Shown here piece by piece: positions 17,734 through 27,795 of a DNA stretch of 64,000 bases. Under the pieces are notes generated by a model. It did no database searches. It was not told the DNA's origin and worked only from the letters and a program-made list of their open reading frames with translations. The DNA lies in the NCBI RefSeq assembly GCF_000399665.1, contig NZ_KB976986.1, positions 1,212,240-1,276,239 of the forward strand, read 5' to 3'. A program made the position numbers and the translations under genes. The stretch's first letter is position 1. Each line of letters begins with the position of its first letter. Source of the DNA: Acinetobacter calcoaceticus ANC 3811 (GTDB taxonomy: Bacteria; Pseudomonadota; Gammaproteobacteria; Pseudomonadales; Moraxellaceae).

Positions 17734-18591
17734 TCAATCTATAACACCCGATTGGGCTAATGCTTCAAATGCTATTTTTTTGCTTTCCTGATCACGAAAT
17801 GCGATAAAGCCCTTATTTAAAACCGTGTGTCTTTGGTTATATTCAAAAGGTTTTCCATCAAGAGTAAGTAAACCACCACCTATACTTTCTAACAAACCTT
17901 GACCGGAACTTGTGTCCCATTCAGAAGTTGGATGGAATCGTGGGTAAATATCTATTTCACCTTCTAACATCATGCAAAATTTATAGGCACTACCTGCTTC
18001 TCGTCGAATAATGCTGTGTTTTTCTTCAATAGGTTGAATAAATTTCTGATATTTCGGATTCTTACTACCGTGACTAAGTCCTATTTGTATAGGCTCCTCT
18101 AGTGAAGGCGAAGTTATTTGATATTGATACCACTGTTTTTGAGTGAAACTATATTTAAAAGGTAAATCTTGCAGATATCCTAAGTAGACGACTTGTTCAC
18201 ATGGCACAGCAATAACTGAAAAGATTGTCTCTTTACCCTTAATCAAACTTAGGTTTATCGTGAACTCATCGCGCTCATGAATAAATTCTTTAGTCCCGTC
18301 AAGAGGATCTAACATCCAGCATGTAGACCAGTCATGGCGAGCACTATAGTCGCTTTCTTCAGACAAAACGGGCAAGTCTGGAGTAATCTCTGCCAAGTGC
18401 TTTAATAAGAAAAGGTTCACTTTTAAATCTGCTTGAGTTACAGGTGAATCATCTTGTTTTTCATGAATAGTGAACTCATAACCCGCAGAATAATTTTGAT
18501 ATTCTTGTAATAAAATCTGGCTCGCTTGTTCCAAAACTGGAAGAAGCTGATTAATCAAAGTATCTTGTGGGCGCGTAGTTGTTATAAACAT
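17734..18591 (-). CDS. cysQ: 3'(2'),5'-bisphosphate nucleotidase CysQ
   Basis: Lithium-sensitive phosphatase that removes the 3'-phosphate from PAP and PAPS, keeping sulfate assimilation free of PAP. It has 285 residues. The metal-binding motifs of the inositol monophosphatase fold are present: DDSPVTQAD near residue 48, LSEESD near 81, WMLDPLDGTKEF near 97, and WDTSSGQGLLESIGG near 220. Slightly longer than E. coli CysQ (246). A divergent small gene lies about 300 bp to the right. Confidence 0.93.
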   Translation of the reverse strand: MFITTTRPQDTLINQLLPVLEQASQILLQEYQNYSAGYEFTIHEKQDDSPVTQADLKVNLFLLKHLAEITPDLPVLSEESDYSARHDWSTCWMLDPLDGTKEFIHERDEFTINLSLIKGKETIFSVIAVPCEQVVYLGYLQDLPFKYSFTQKQWYQYQITSPSLEEPIQIGLSHGSKNPKYQKFIQPIEEKHSIIRREAGSAYKFCMMLEGEIDIYPRFHPTSEWDTSSGQGLLESIGGGLLTLDGKPFEYNQRHTVLNKGFIAFRDQESKKIAFEALAQSGVID

Positions 18592-18887
18592 AAATATGCT
18601 CTACATAGTTTCATTTCTATTATAGGTGAATTATGAACAATTCAGTATTCGCCAACAGTTTGATTTACTAAAATAGTAATTTATCTTAATGATTAGATAA
18701 TCGCTGTTTTCCATACATGCTATGTAGTTAATATGAATAATGATGATGTTAAAAAAGCCTGCATTATGTACAAAAAACACTCTATAAGTTATGAAAAATA
18801 AACAACTTAAATCAGATTCATCCATTTCATTTTCATGTATTTCTTGTTATGTTCAATCACACAATAACAAGATGGAAGAAAGCGCAC

Positions 18888-19256
18888 ATGATGCTATATG
18901 GATATCATTTCTCGACAATAGAACGCAACTGGGAAGAACTTACTCCCTTAAATGAGTTTCTACAGACATTTGCAGATGATGATGGTGATGTTTCAACAAG
19001 AGATAAAGAGTCTCTCAAAGAAATCATTGCAAAATCAGATACAGCTTTAGCTTTAGCAAGAGAAATGGGCTGGGATGGTAGTTATACAGGATGTCCGTAT
19101 TTATTCTGGTTACCAAGCAAAAGTAGCCAGTCTTTTGAGTATGGCTTTGTATTTAAACAGACATCAGACAATACAACTTTTGTTATTTCACCCATTGAAT
19201 TGAGCTATCTGGATCAAGATTCTGAAGTGCAGAAATTAAGTAAAAATATTGAATAA
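18888..19256 (+). CDS. Hypothetical protein, about 122 residues
   Basis: I do not recognise this protein. The frame is open from 18849, but GGAAGAAAG just upstream supports the ATG at 18888 (or the next codon at 18891). It is acidic, soluble and mixed alpha/beta, with two adjacent aromatic-rich blocks (GWDGSYTGCPYLFWLP and FEYGFVFKQ). No signal peptide is seen. It is flanked by cysQ (divergent) and an HMCES-type gene (convergent), with a bidirectional terminator after its stop. Confidence 0.65.
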   Translation: MMLYGYHFSTIERNWEELTPLNEFLQTFADDDGDVSTRDKESLKEIIAKSDTALALAREMGWDGSYTGCPYLFWLPSKSSQSFEYGFVFKQTSDNTTFVISPIELSYLDQDSEVQKLSKNIE

Positions 19257-19262
19257 ACAATA

Positions 19263-19305
19263 GAGGTTATTGATTCAGATTTGATATCAATAGCCTCATT
19301 TTTAA
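19263..19305. terminator. Terminator between convergent genes
   Basis: GAGGTTATTGAT (19263-19274) pairs with ATCAATAGCCTC (19286-19297) with one G-T pair, followed by ATTTTTAATTT. It lies between a rightward gene ending at 19256 and a leftward gene ending at 19308. Confidence 0.8.
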
Positions 19306-19307
19306 TT

Positions 19308-19967
19308 TCAATCAAACATACTTAACTGTGGCGTAGGTTTTATAATTTTTTCTTTTGGCACATGAGAGCATTCAAACTCTTCAACTGGAAAACCTTCGAT
19401 AAAGCTTGAAATATCGGGCGATTTTAAACTTAACCATTCTTCTAATCGGTCATGTGGAATCACAATAACCGATCTTTTGACATCGCCTGGTTCGTGAAAG
19501 TCTTTCATCATGGGATGGTCAATTGCATCCATGGTCAACATGCTTGCCGAACGAATAACCGTCTCATTGATTTTGCAAATTTCATAGATCGCTGCAATAA
19601 AAAAAGCCTGCCCATCTTTACGACGTACACCCCACCGCTCGGGCTTATCATTTATATATTTACTTTCATAAAACTCTGTCACAGGTATTACACCGAATTT
19701 GCATTTGATAGCAGCTTCTTGAAAACTCGGTTTTTGGAAAATCGTTTCATGACGGGCATTGTAAGTATGTTTTGCTATGTTGGTATCTTCGGCCCATTTG
19801 GGAACCAAGCCAAACATGACCTCACGCCATTCAAGACCTTGTGGTGATTTGAATAATAATGGCATTGTTCCCGCGGGATAAACCTCTTCGGCATAGCTAA
19901 AGCCAACCACAGGCAACTGAAGTTGCTGCAACTGGGCAAGAGTTAAAGGTTTAAAGTTAGCGCACAT
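19308..19967 (-). CDS. HMCES/YedK-type SOS response-associated protein
   Basis: SRAP-domain protein of 219 residues that forms a covalent DNA-protein crosslink with abasic sites in single-stranded DNA. The catalytic cysteine is C2 (MCANF), exposed after Met removal. The conserved asparagine is in TYNARHETIF, the glutamate in VTEFYESK, and the histidine in MMKDFHEPGD. This matches the E. coli YedK set C2, N75, E105 and H160. No LexA-like box was looked for in detail. It is a single gene with its own upstream gap. Confidence 0.9.
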   Translation of the reverse strand: MCANFKPLTLAQLQQLQLPVVGFSYAEEVYPAGTMPLLFKSPQGLEWREVMFGLVPKWAEDTNIAKHTYNARHETIFQKPSFQEAAIKCKFGVIPVTEFYESKYINDKPERWGVRRKDGQAFFIAAIYEICKINETVIRSASMLTMDAIDHPMMKDFHEPGDVKRSVIVIPHDRLEEWLSLKSPDISSFIEGFPVEEFECSHVPKEKIIKPTPQLSMFD

Positions 19968-20033
19968 AACAAGAATGGACTACCGTATTTTTACTCTCTT
20001 ATTTTATAAGCATTTAGCCTATAAACCAAATAA

Positions 20034-20055
20034 AAAGGCACTCGAAAGTGCCTTT
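20034..20055 (-). terminator. Terminator of the leftward peptide-transport operon
   Basis: Read on the minus strand, AAAGGCACT, loop TTCG, AGTGCCTTT is followed by a T-run (TTTTTAT). It lies about 20 bp after the stop of the last gene of the operon. Confidence 0.88.
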
Positions 20056-20073
20056 AACGACATAACTTTACGC

Positions 20074-21807
20074 TTATGAAACGTGTTGAATCCCTTGGGG
20101 AATGGCTTGTAATAGTCGTTTAGTGTAATCATGTTGAGGATGCGCATAGAGCTCATCCGAATTAGCAATTTCCACAACTTCACCATGATTCATGACCATC
20201 ACCTGATCAGAGATATACTTCACAACAGATAAGTCATGTGAAATAAAGATATAACTCAGCCCAAACTCATCTTGTAAGTCTTGTAATAAGTTAAGTACCT
20301 GTGCTTGGACTGAAACATCGAGCGCCGAAACAGATTCATCACAAATCAAAATTTCAGGCTTTAGTGTTAAACAACGTGCAATCGCAATACGTTGACGCTG
20401 TCCACCCGAAAACTCATGCGGATATCTATAGTAAGCTTGCTCAGGTAAATTCACTCGCTCAAGCAAACTAAGCGCAATTTGTTTACGCTCAGCATCATCT
20501 TTACCAATACCATGAATTTGCATAGGCTCTAATAAAATCTGCCCAACCGTAAAGCGCGGATTCAGAGAAGCATACGGGTTTTGAAAGATAATCTGGATTT
20601 TCCGTTGATATTTAGCAAACTCTTTTTCAGTTAAGGAAAGAATATCTTTACCTTCGATGAAAGCCTGTCCGCCAGATGCCTGATGTAAGCGCATGAGTAA
20701 TAGTCCAACAGTCGTTTTACCTGAACCTGACTCACCGACTAAACCCAAGGTTTTTCCTTTAGCAAGTTTAAAAGAAACTCCTTTAACTGCCTGAAACTCT
20801 TCTTTGCCAAATAGGCCTTTACGGCTATAAAAGCTTTTTTTCAAGTCTTTCACTTCTAAAATAATTTGCTCATTACCATTTAAGCCACGTTTGCGCTCGG
20901 GAATTTCTGAAGCATCAAAACTTTGTTCGACCAATATGTTGTCTTCTTGACGCATAAAATCGCTGGTCACTGGTAAACGATAAGGTCGTTGTGACATTTG
21001 CGGGCGGCAATAGAGCAAAGCTCTCGTATATACATCTTTAGGCTGCTCAAGAACCTGTTCAGCAGCGCCTTGCTCTCTAATCTCACCATGACGCATTACA
21101 ATGACTTTATCTGCAATTTCACCGACCAACGCTAAATCATGAGTAATAAAAAGCATCGACATTTGACGGCGTTTACGCAATGACTCAAGTAAATCAATAA
21201 TCTGTTTTTGAATCGTGACATCAAGCGCAGTGGTTGGCTCATCGGCAATCAGCAGTTTAGGTTCACATGCAATTGCCATAGCAATCATGACACGTTGCTG
21301 TTGACCGCCCGAAAGTTGGTTAGGATAAGCATCAATTTTAGTTTCAGGTGAAGGAATACCGACTTCTTTAAGCAACTCTAAAACACGTTGTCGGGCCTGT
21401 TTACGGCTCAACCCCATATGCAAACACAACACTTCTGCAATTTGGTTGCCAACCGTAAAAACAGGATTTAATGATGACATTGGTTCCTGAAAAATCATGG
21501 CGATATCTTTGCCACAGATTTTGCGCATCTCTGTACGAGATAAGCTCAGTAAATCTTTGCCTTCAAATATAATTTTACTTTGTTCATCAATTTTACTCTG
21601 ACCTACAGGCAGTAATCCCATAGTTGCTAAAGAAGTAACCGATTTGCCACTACCCGACTCACCTACTAAAGCAACCGTTGTATTTTCAGGAATATCAAAG
21701 CTAATTCCTTTTACGGTTTCAATATATTGTTTATCTTCACCTTTAAAACTTACTCGTAAATTTTTAACGTGCAACAATGGCGCATTCTTATTTTCTTGTT
21801 CGATCAT
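20074..21807 (-). CDS. yejF: Peptide ABC importer, fused double ATPase subunit (YejF-like)
   Basis: A 577-residue protein with two full ABC ATPase domains. The first Walker A is [11 protein letters not shown] near residue 45 with signature LSGGQQQR; the second is [12 protein letters not shown] near 355 with signature FSGGQRQR. Both Walker B and H-loop regions are intact ([20 protein letters not shown]). Each domain is the Opp/Dpp type. The fused arrangement is that of E. coli YejF, part of the YejABEF importer that takes up peptides and microcin C. Last gene of a six-gene leftward operon, 13 bp after the permease gene. Confidence 0.92.
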   Translation of the reverse strand: MIEQENKNAPLLHVKNLRVSFKGEDKQYIETVKGISFDIPENTTVALVGESGSGKSVTSLATMGLLPVGQSKIDEQSKIIFEGKDLLSLSRTEMRKICGKDIAMIFQEPMSSLNPVFTVGNQIAEVLCLHMGLSRKQARQRVLELLKEVGIPSPETKIDAYPNQLSGGQQQRVMIAMAIACEPKLLIADEPTTALDVTIQKQIIDLLESLRKRRQMSMLFITHDLALVGEIADKVIVMRHGEIREQGAAEQVLEQPKDVYTRALLYCRPQMSQRPYRLPVTSDFMRQEDNILVEQSFDASEIPERKRGLNGNEQIILEVKDLKKSFYSRKGLFGKEEFQAVKGVSFKLAKGKTLGLVGESGSGKTTVGLLLMRLHQASGGQAFIEGKDILSLTEKEFAKYQRKIQIIFQNPYASLNPRFTVGQILLEPMQIHGIGKDDAERKQIALSLLERVNLPEQAYYRYPHEFSGGQRQRIAIARCLTLKPEILICDESVSALDVSVQAQVLNLLQDLQDEFGLSYIFISHDLSVVKYISDQVMVMNHGEVVEIANSDELYAHPQHDYTKRLLQAIPQGIQHVS

Positions 21808-21820
21808 TTGGACCTTCCTC

Positions 21821-22963
21821 TTATTTTAGCTTTGGGTCTAACGCATCACGGAGTGCATCAGTAAACATTGAAAATGCCGTAACCAAAACAGCCATTGCGA
21901 CAGAGGCTGCGACAAGCTGCCACCACTTACCTAAAAGAAGTTCACTTTGTGCTTCATTTAACATACTCCCCCAAGACACTACGCCTACGGGTACACCAAA
22001 ACCTAAGAAACTCAAAATGACTTCAGATTTAATAAAAGACACCACCAGAATTGACATTTGGACTAAAGCAATATGACTGACGTTTGGAAAAATATGAATA
22101 AACATACGGCGGAAATGCCCCACACCAATTGCTTTAGCAGCCAGCACATACTCACGTGCGGTATGTTTCATATATTCGGCACGAATTAAACGATAAACAC
22201 CCGTCCAGCCCGTTAAACCTAAGATCAGAACAATAGATAAAATGCCTTTTTGTTGAAGTACGGCAGCAATGGCAAGCACTAATAACAAATATGGAATCGA
22301 GGTAAAAATGTTATAGAACCAGTTGAGAATATCATCAACCCAACCACCAAAATATCCTGAGATTGCGCCTAAAAGCGTACCAATACCTACCGCAAGTAAA
22401 GCAGATATCACCCCAACAATAATTGAAGTTTCAGCACCTTTAATTGTTTTCTTTAAAACGTCTTGCCCCCACTTATCAGCTCCAAATACAAGAGTGCTTT
22501 TCAGTTGGATTTGCTGATCTAAAAGATGCCCGCCAAGTTGCTGATCAATCGCTTTCATATCATCAGCTAAAGGGTCAACTACACCATAATAATCAATTGC
22601 ACTTCCAGCACTCTTTTCTTGTTTAATTTCAGCCTTAAGTTGGTGGATTACATCTTTTAGAGGGTCTACTGGGTTTTCGGGTAATTCCTCGTCAACTACC
22701 GCAGCATTTTGCCCTGCATCTATTGTCTTATCTGCCCCTACAAATGTAGGAGGCGCATAGCTCACTGCAACTTCTTTATTCCAGTCAGATGCAATCACAC
22801 CCGTCATCGATAGAACTAAGATAATAAAATAAAGCAATACAATCACTAGCGATGACATTGCGATTTTGTCGGCCCGAAGACGTCGCATGGCAAGTTTCCA
22901 CAGGCCAGATGAATGAGCTTCGGTTTTTGTTTGTTGTTTTCTTTTTGATAAAACGCTCAGCAT
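21821..22963 (-). CDS. yejE: Peptide ABC importer permease (YejE/DppC type)
   Basis: A 380-residue inner-membrane permease. A first membrane helix lies at about residues 38-60. A long soluble segment (about 62-180) follows, with many Asp/Glu/Lys residues, and then five more helices with the EAA-type loop (EYVLAAKAIGVGHFRRMFIHIFPN). The motif LVFGADKWGQDVLKK before the second helix is the DppC-type entry motif. The periplasmic insertion of about 115 residues is a feature of the YejE branch and could contact the binding proteins. Confidence 0.9.
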   Translation of the reverse strand: MLSVLSKRKQQTKTEAHSSGLWKLAMRRLRADKIAMSSLVIVLLYFIILVLSMTGVIASDWNKEVAVSYAPPTFVGADKTIDAGQNAAVVDEELPENPVDPLKDVIHQLKAEIKQEKSAGSAIDYYGVVDPLADDMKAIDQQLGGHLLDQQIQLKSTLVFGADKWGQDVLKKTIKGAETSIIVGVISALLAVGIGTLLGAISGYFGGWVDDILNWFYNIFTSIPYLLLVLAIAAVLQQKGILSIVLILGLTGWTGVYRLIRAEYMKHTAREYVLAAKAIGVGHFRRMFIHIFPNVSHIALVQMSILVVSFIKSEVILSFLGFGVPVGVVSWGSMLNEAQSELLLGKWWQLVAASVAMAVLVTAFSMFTDALRDALDPKLK

Positions 22964-22970
22964 AGCCCAC

Positions 22971-23909
22971 CTACTTCAACTGTACACGTGGATCAACCAC
23001 TTTATAGACCAAATCGGCAATCAGGTTAAAAATCATGGTTGCAGCTGCGATGTAAACTGTAATTGCTTTAATTACAGGAAAATCACTTCGCTCAACTGCA
23101 ATAATCACCTCTCGACCAATCCCGGGAATACCAAAAAAACGTTCAATTAAAAATGCGCCTATGAGCAACGCAGGTAAAGTTGACATCACATCGGTAATAA
23201 TCGGAATTGAAGCATTACGCAGTACATGTACACCTAAAATTCGACTTTCACCTACACCTTTGGCACGTGCTGTTCGAACATAATCCTGATTAATTTCATC
23301 AAGCACAAAGCTACGATATAAACGTAAAGTCGGTGCAATACTCACAACCAACATGATTAAAATTGGAAGTAAGGCAAATTTAAATAAATTCTCGGAAAAA
23401 GTGTCACTCCAGCCTTGCACAGGAAACCAGCTCAGCTGATAAGCCAGAACATATTGAAAAACAATGATGTAAACTAAAATACTGATCGACATCGCAATAG
23501 TACATAGCATCATGACCATACGGTCTGTTAGAGAGCCACGTACCGCTGCAACAGCCAATGCCAAAATAATTGAAATAACCGTCTGTAAAATAGTGAGCGG
23601 AATTAAAAGCGTGAGCGATGGCCCTAATCGAGTTAAAATAATTTGCGAAACAGGTTCACCCGTACTCCAACTTGCGCCATAGTCAAAAGTCAGTATTTGT
23701 TTAATGAAAATCCAAAGTTGAACGTAATACGGCTGATCGACACCCAGTTGCTTACGAATGTTTTCGATCTGCTCAGGATTGGACATCTTGCCTGCTAAGA
23801 TATAGGCAGGATCGCCACCGACCCAGTTAAAAAGAATAAAAATAAGTAAGACTACCCCCAACATGGTTGGAATCATCTGCCATAAACGCCGAATAACATA
23901 TGCCAGCAT
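22971..23909 (-). CDS. yejB: Peptide ABC importer permease (YejB/DppB type)
   Basis: A 312-residue permease with about six membrane helices. It begins MLAYVIRRLWQMIPTMLGVV, the usual DppB start, and has the periplasmic NPEQIENIRKQLGVDQP segment. The cytoplasmic EAA loop reads DYVRTARAKGVGESRILGVHVLRNA, followed by the conserved FFGIPGIGREVI. It lies 7 bp before yejE and pairs with it to form the membrane channel. Confidence 0.93.
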   Translation of the reverse strand: MLAYVIRRLWQMIPTMLGVVLLIFILFNWVGGDPAYILAGKMSNPEQIENIRKQLGVDQPYYVQLWIFIKQILTFDYGASWSTGEPVSQIILTRLGPSLTLLIPLTILQTVISIILALAVAAVRGSLTDRMVMMLCTIAMSISILVYIIVFQYVLAYQLSWFPVQGWSDTFSENLFKFALLPILIMLVVSIAPTLRLYRSFVLDEINQDYVRTARAKGVGESRILGVHVLRNASIPIITDVMSTLPALLIGAFLIERFFGIPGIGREVIIAVERSDFPVIKAITVYIAAATMIFNLIADLVYKVVDPRVQLK

Positions 23910-23921
23910 AGTGATAATTCC

Positions 23922-25937
23922 TTATTTAACCCGTTGTCCGGTAATTTCATTAAAGAATGCTTTATTGTCAGGTTCACGACCAAGAAAATCTTTCACTAGC
24001 TCAGCTGCTGGTTTTTGACTACCCTGCGATAAAATCGTTTGACGGTAACGCTGCCCAACTTGCGGATTATTAAGGTTGTCACCATAAGCAGAAAGCATGT
24101 CTAAAGCTAAAACTTCAGACCACATATAACCGTAATAGCCTGCTTGATAACCACCCATCAAATGTCCGAATTGCCCTGGAAACTCTGTTGTTGGTACATA
24201 ACCTAAAGCTGTAGCAGCTTCCATTTTTTGCCAATTTTCTAAAGGGTTTACTTTTAAAGCATCCGCAGTATGAAGTGACATATCGTACTGTGCATAAAGA
24301 GTCTGACGCGCATAACGCAAGCCACGTCCATAGTTATGTACTGCTTTTAAACGGGCAATTAATTCATCATCAACACGTGGACATGCTGGATCACAATAAT
24401 CAGCCACTTTAGATAAGGTTTCTTTACGGCGTGCCCACTCTTCATACATTTGAGACGGTGCTTCTACAAAATCACGCTCTACAGATGTTCCAGACTGACT
24501 GGCATAACGTGTATTTGATAAAATGCCATGTAAAGCATGACCAAACTCATGAACAAAAGTTTCTAGCTCATCACTGTTTAATCCTTTACGGTTAAAGTTG
24601 GTGACTAATGCTGAAACGGGTAAGCGGTTGGTTAAAGTACTGCCACCGTATACTCCCCAAACGGCCGCATGGCCATACTTCCCTTCACGAGGGAATTTAT
24701 CCATATATAAGCCACCCAAAAGTTTGCCTGTCTTTTTATCAACTACATCGTAATATTCAACTTCGCTCTGCCATGCTTTAACTTTGACAGGTTTAAAATC
24801 AATACCATAAAGGTCAGATGAAATGGCAAACAACCATTTTTGAGCAGCTAAAGTTGGAAAGTAATCACGAAGCTTTTCTTGATCAATCTGATATTTATTC
24901 TTACGAAGTTTTTCGCTCCAGTAAGCTTCACTCCAACGTGTGATCTCGGTTTTTTCTAATGGGGTTTTTAAAGTTTGTGCTTTAAATTCACGCAGTTCTT
25001 CTACTTCTTTGCGTTCAAGTGGTGCTACTGTTTTTTGTACTTCTGCTAAAAATTGATTTACAGCCTCAGGCGTTTTAGCCATACGGTCTTTTAAAACCCA
25101 ATCTGCATAACTTGCTTTTCCAAATAACTGCGCAAGCTCATAACGCAAATCAATTGCTTGTTTGAGTAGTTTTAAATTTTGCTCAGTACCGCGTCGAGTA
25201 AAGGCAATCTGATATCTTTTTCGGGCATCATCATTATCTGCCAATTCCATAAAAGGACGATATTCAGGATATTCAAATCCTAATAAATAATTGCCTTTAG
25301 AATTTTTCTTTAATGCTGAAATATAACTTTCGGGTAACCCCTTCATCTCTTCAGGAGTAAATTCAAGTTTCTCTGGATTATCGCGGATTTTGCGGGCATA
25401 TTCTTGTTCAAGTTTAGTCAACTCATCCAGAATAGCCTTCATTCTTGCACGTTTTACAGGTTCAAGTTGAACGCCTGTGTCTTCAAATTGGCTTAAAATA
25501 TCTTGACGGTATTTTTGGTCAATTGGGTCTGTTGCTTGTGCATTTTTAATTAGGTTATATAGCTTTGGGTTCTGAAATATATCAGTGTGAAACTGATTAA
25601 TTTTGATTTCACAGTCTTCTGCTGCCTTACGTAACTTTGCATCTGGGTCTACATTACTATATAGACTTATCGGACCTGAGAAATCTTCAAAATGCGCAAA
25701 AATTTTATCCCATTTTGCCAATATAGGCGCCGCTGCTGCATTATCTTTAATAGGTGTTTTTTCAAAAACTGTAATCTGTTGCTGAATCTTTTTTAAATTA
25801 GCATCGCACCATGCTGGAAGTTGTTGGGCTTTAAGTAATGGCAAAGTAGGACGTGTTGTCTCTGCCGCTGCAAACTGACTTATGCCTATTGCCAACATAC
25901 ATAAAGTAGTCATTTTCAGTGCATTTTTTTTCATCAT
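23922..25937 (-). CDS. Exported M3 family zinc metallopeptidase (Dcp/oligopeptidase A-like)
   Basis: A 671-residue metallopeptidase with a signal peptide (about residues 1-26, ending FAAAETT), so it is probably periplasmic. The zinc motif HEFGHALHG is near residue 466, and the third ligand is in FVEAPSQMYEEW about 25 residues later. Family M3 enzymes (Dcp, OpdA, thimet oligopeptidase) cut short peptides, and most bacterial ones are cytoplasmic. Placement inside an ABC peptide-import operon, between the binding proteins and the permeases, suggests that it trims the imported substrate before or during capture. Confidence 0.92.
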   Translation of the reverse strand: MMKKNALKMTTLCMLAIGISQFAAAETTRPTLPLLKAQQLPAWCDANLKKIQQQITVFEKTPIKDNAAAAPILAKWDKIFAHFEDFSGPISLYSNVDPDAKLRKAAEDCEIKINQFHTDIFQNPKLYNLIKNAQATDPIDQKYRQDILSQFEDTGVQLEPVKRARMKAILDELTKLEQEYARKIRDNPEKLEFTPEEMKGLPESYISALKKNSKGNYLLGFEYPEYRPFMELADNDDARKRYQIAFTRRGTEQNLKLLKQAIDLRYELAQLFGKASYADWVLKDRMAKTPEAVNQFLAEVQKTVAPLERKEVEELREFKAQTLKTPLEKTEITRWSEAYWSEKLRKNKYQIDQEKLRDYFPTLAAQKWLFAISSDLYGIDFKPVKVKAWQSEVEYYDVVDKKTGKLLGGLYMDKFPREGKYGHAAVWGVYGGSTLTNRLPVSALVTNFNRKGLNSDELETFVHEFGHALHGILSNTRYASQSGTSVERDFVEAPSQMYEEWARRKETLSKVADYCDPACPRVDDELIARLKAVHNYGRGLRYARQTLYAQYDMSLHTADALKVNPLENWQKMEAATALGYVPTTEFPGQFGHLMGGYQAGYYGYMWSEVLALDMLSAYGDNLNNPQVGQRYRQTILSQGSQKPAAELVKDFLGREPDNKAFFNEITGQRVK

Positions 25938-25956
25938 ATCTCCAATTTTTTTTCAT

Positions 25957-27777
25957 TTAATGATTAGATTTAGTATGTGTATCAATATCAATGTACATCC
26001 ACTCAGCATGTAAAATTGGATGCTTCTTATATCCAATAATTTGTGGCTGGGCCAACATATTTCGGTAACGCGCATAAGACACTTGCACTGGCATATACAC
26101 TTCTAACAAGCGTGTCATTTTTCGATAAAGTGCATCTCTTTCAGGACCAGCTTGCATTTGTTGTGTCTGACGATACAACTGGTCAAACTCTGGAATCGAA
26201 CCACAAGACCAGTTCGTCATATGCGTATTGGGACCATAAAAATTCTGCATAAAATTATCGCCATCAGGATAATCGGCTATCCATGCCGAAGACCCGAACA
26301 TACCTTCACACTGTTTTTGCGCACGAATGAGGTCTGCAAAAAGCATAGGTTTAAAGACCATGCGAATATTTAAACTATCAAAGTTCTTTTTCCAAAGTTC
26401 AGCACTTTGCTGCCCAATACTGTCACTGCGCGCCATATATTCAATGACCAAAGGCTTTCCGTCTGGTTGTGTACGCCAACCTGATGCATCTTTTTTATAG
26501 TGATATCGATCTAATAATAAGTTTGCTGCTTTCACAGAATATGGCGTACTGCTTCTATACTGTGGATCGTTGCCCACTACCCCTGGTGGAACTGGAAAAT
26601 CTAAACGCTGAGCATCATCATTTCTTACTAATTTAATTTCTTGATCTAGTGAGCGGGACATTGCAATTGCACGACGTAATGCAATTTTTTCTTTACTCAT
26701 TCCGCCTACGACTGGATTTTTAAGGTTCCAATAAATATAGCTAATTTCAGGATCGACAATACGAGATAAATGCACACCTTCTTTAGCAAGTTCAGGTCTT
26801 AATTTACCGTCTTTAATTGCTTTTGCGACCAGTTGACCTTCAAGCTGAAATATATCAATTTCACCACGCTGAAATGCCAACCATCGTGATTGATTTTCTT
26901 CCATAACCTGAATATCAATTGTGCCTATTTGAGGCATTTTTTTACCTTTAAGGCGCTTCACAATTGCCTCATCCTCAGAACTACTGGCAGCAAAGTTCCA
27001 AGTAAAACCGCGGAAATCAGGATTCGTTTTTAAAACAATACGTGAAGCAGGCACCCATTTATTGAGTATATAAGGTCCAGTTCCTACAGGATGGCCCATC
27101 ACATACCCTGCTTTATCTTTATATTTTTCGATGACTTCACGTGCCACCGCACCTGTAGGGTCATGTGCAAGTAATAAAGGAAAGTTATAATCTGGCTGAA
27201 CTAAACGAATCACTAAAGTATATCTATCTGGCGTTTGTAAACCACTTACGCTTTGGTCATAGTTAAATTTTCCAGTTTTATTGGCTGCTTTTACTAATGC
27301 ATCCATACCTTCAATTTTACTCTCTAACAACCAGCTATTTGGTGAGCGTAAATTTGGGTCTAATAACCGCTTAAAAGAGTACGCATAATCGTTTGCTGTT
27401 AATTCTCTCGGTTTACCTTTAAAGACCGGATCTGGCGTAAAATAAATACCTTTTTTAATATGAATGGTATAAGTCAGGCCATCAGCACTGACTTCCGGCA
27501 TGGCTGTGGCTATTTGCGGAACAAGTTTTGCGGGCCTTGCTAAATAGTCATAGGTATATAAAGTTTCAAATATCGAAGTGGTTACATGCGCCGAATATAA
27601 ATCATGGATATAAGCTGGGTCGAAACCTGTTTCAGCCGTCGGGAACACATAACGTAAAACTTTATTTGGATCGGCTGGACTTTTTGCAAATATAGTCGTA
27701 GATCCAGTTAATGCCAAACTGGCAAATAACAAACCGACACTACAATGCTTGAGCTGTTTTATTAAATTTTCAGTCAT
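25957..27777 (-). CDS. Peptide-type ABC substrate-binding protein (SBP family 5), copy 1
   Basis: A 606-residue periplasmic binding protein with a signal peptide (about residues 1-32). The SBP family 5 core is visible from NKVLRYVFPTAETGFDPA onward, with the TANDYAYSFKRLLDP block near residue 125 and VGTGPYILNKWVP near 235. It resembles the YejA/OppA class and is clearly related to the next gene (same block order, same C-terminal PILHAEWMYIDI). It lies 19 bp upstream of the M3 peptidase gene. Confidence 0.92.
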   Translation of the reverse strand: MTENLIKQLKHCSVGLLFASLALTGSTTIFAKSPADPNKVLRYVFPTAETGFDPAYIHDLYSAHVTTSIFETLYTYDYLARPAKLVPQIATAMPEVSADGLTYTIHIKKGIYFTPDPVFKGKPRELTANDYAYSFKRLLDPNLRSPNSWLLESKIEGMDALVKAANKTGKFNYDQSVSGLQTPDRYTLVIRLVQPDYNFPLLLAHDPTGAVAREVIEKYKDKAGYVMGHPVGTGPYILNKWVPASRIVLKTNPDFRGFTWNFAASSSEDEAIVKRLKGKKMPQIGTIDIQVMEENQSRWLAFQRGEIDIFQLEGQLVAKAIKDGKLRPELAKEGVHLSRIVDPEISYIYWNLKNPVVGGMSKEKIALRRAIAMSRSLDQEIKLVRNDDAQRLDFPVPPGVVGNDPQYRSSTPYSVKAANLLLDRYHYKKDASGWRTQPDGKPLVIEYMARSDSIGQQSAELWKKNFDSLNIRMVFKPMLFADLIRAQKQCEGMFGSSAWIADYPDGDNFMQNFYGPNTHMTNWSCGSIPEFDQLYRQTQQMQAGPERDALYRKMTRLLEVYMPVQVSYARYRNMLAQPQIIGYKKHPILHAEWMYIDIDTHTKSNH

Positions 27778-27795
27778 ATTTATCTTTATCTAAAA

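Noticed and set aside
18631..18825. Leftward 64-codon open frame between cysQ and the small gene at 18888
   Set aside because: Very AT-rich, hydrophobic by composition only, and no plausible start signal; taken as upstream sequence.
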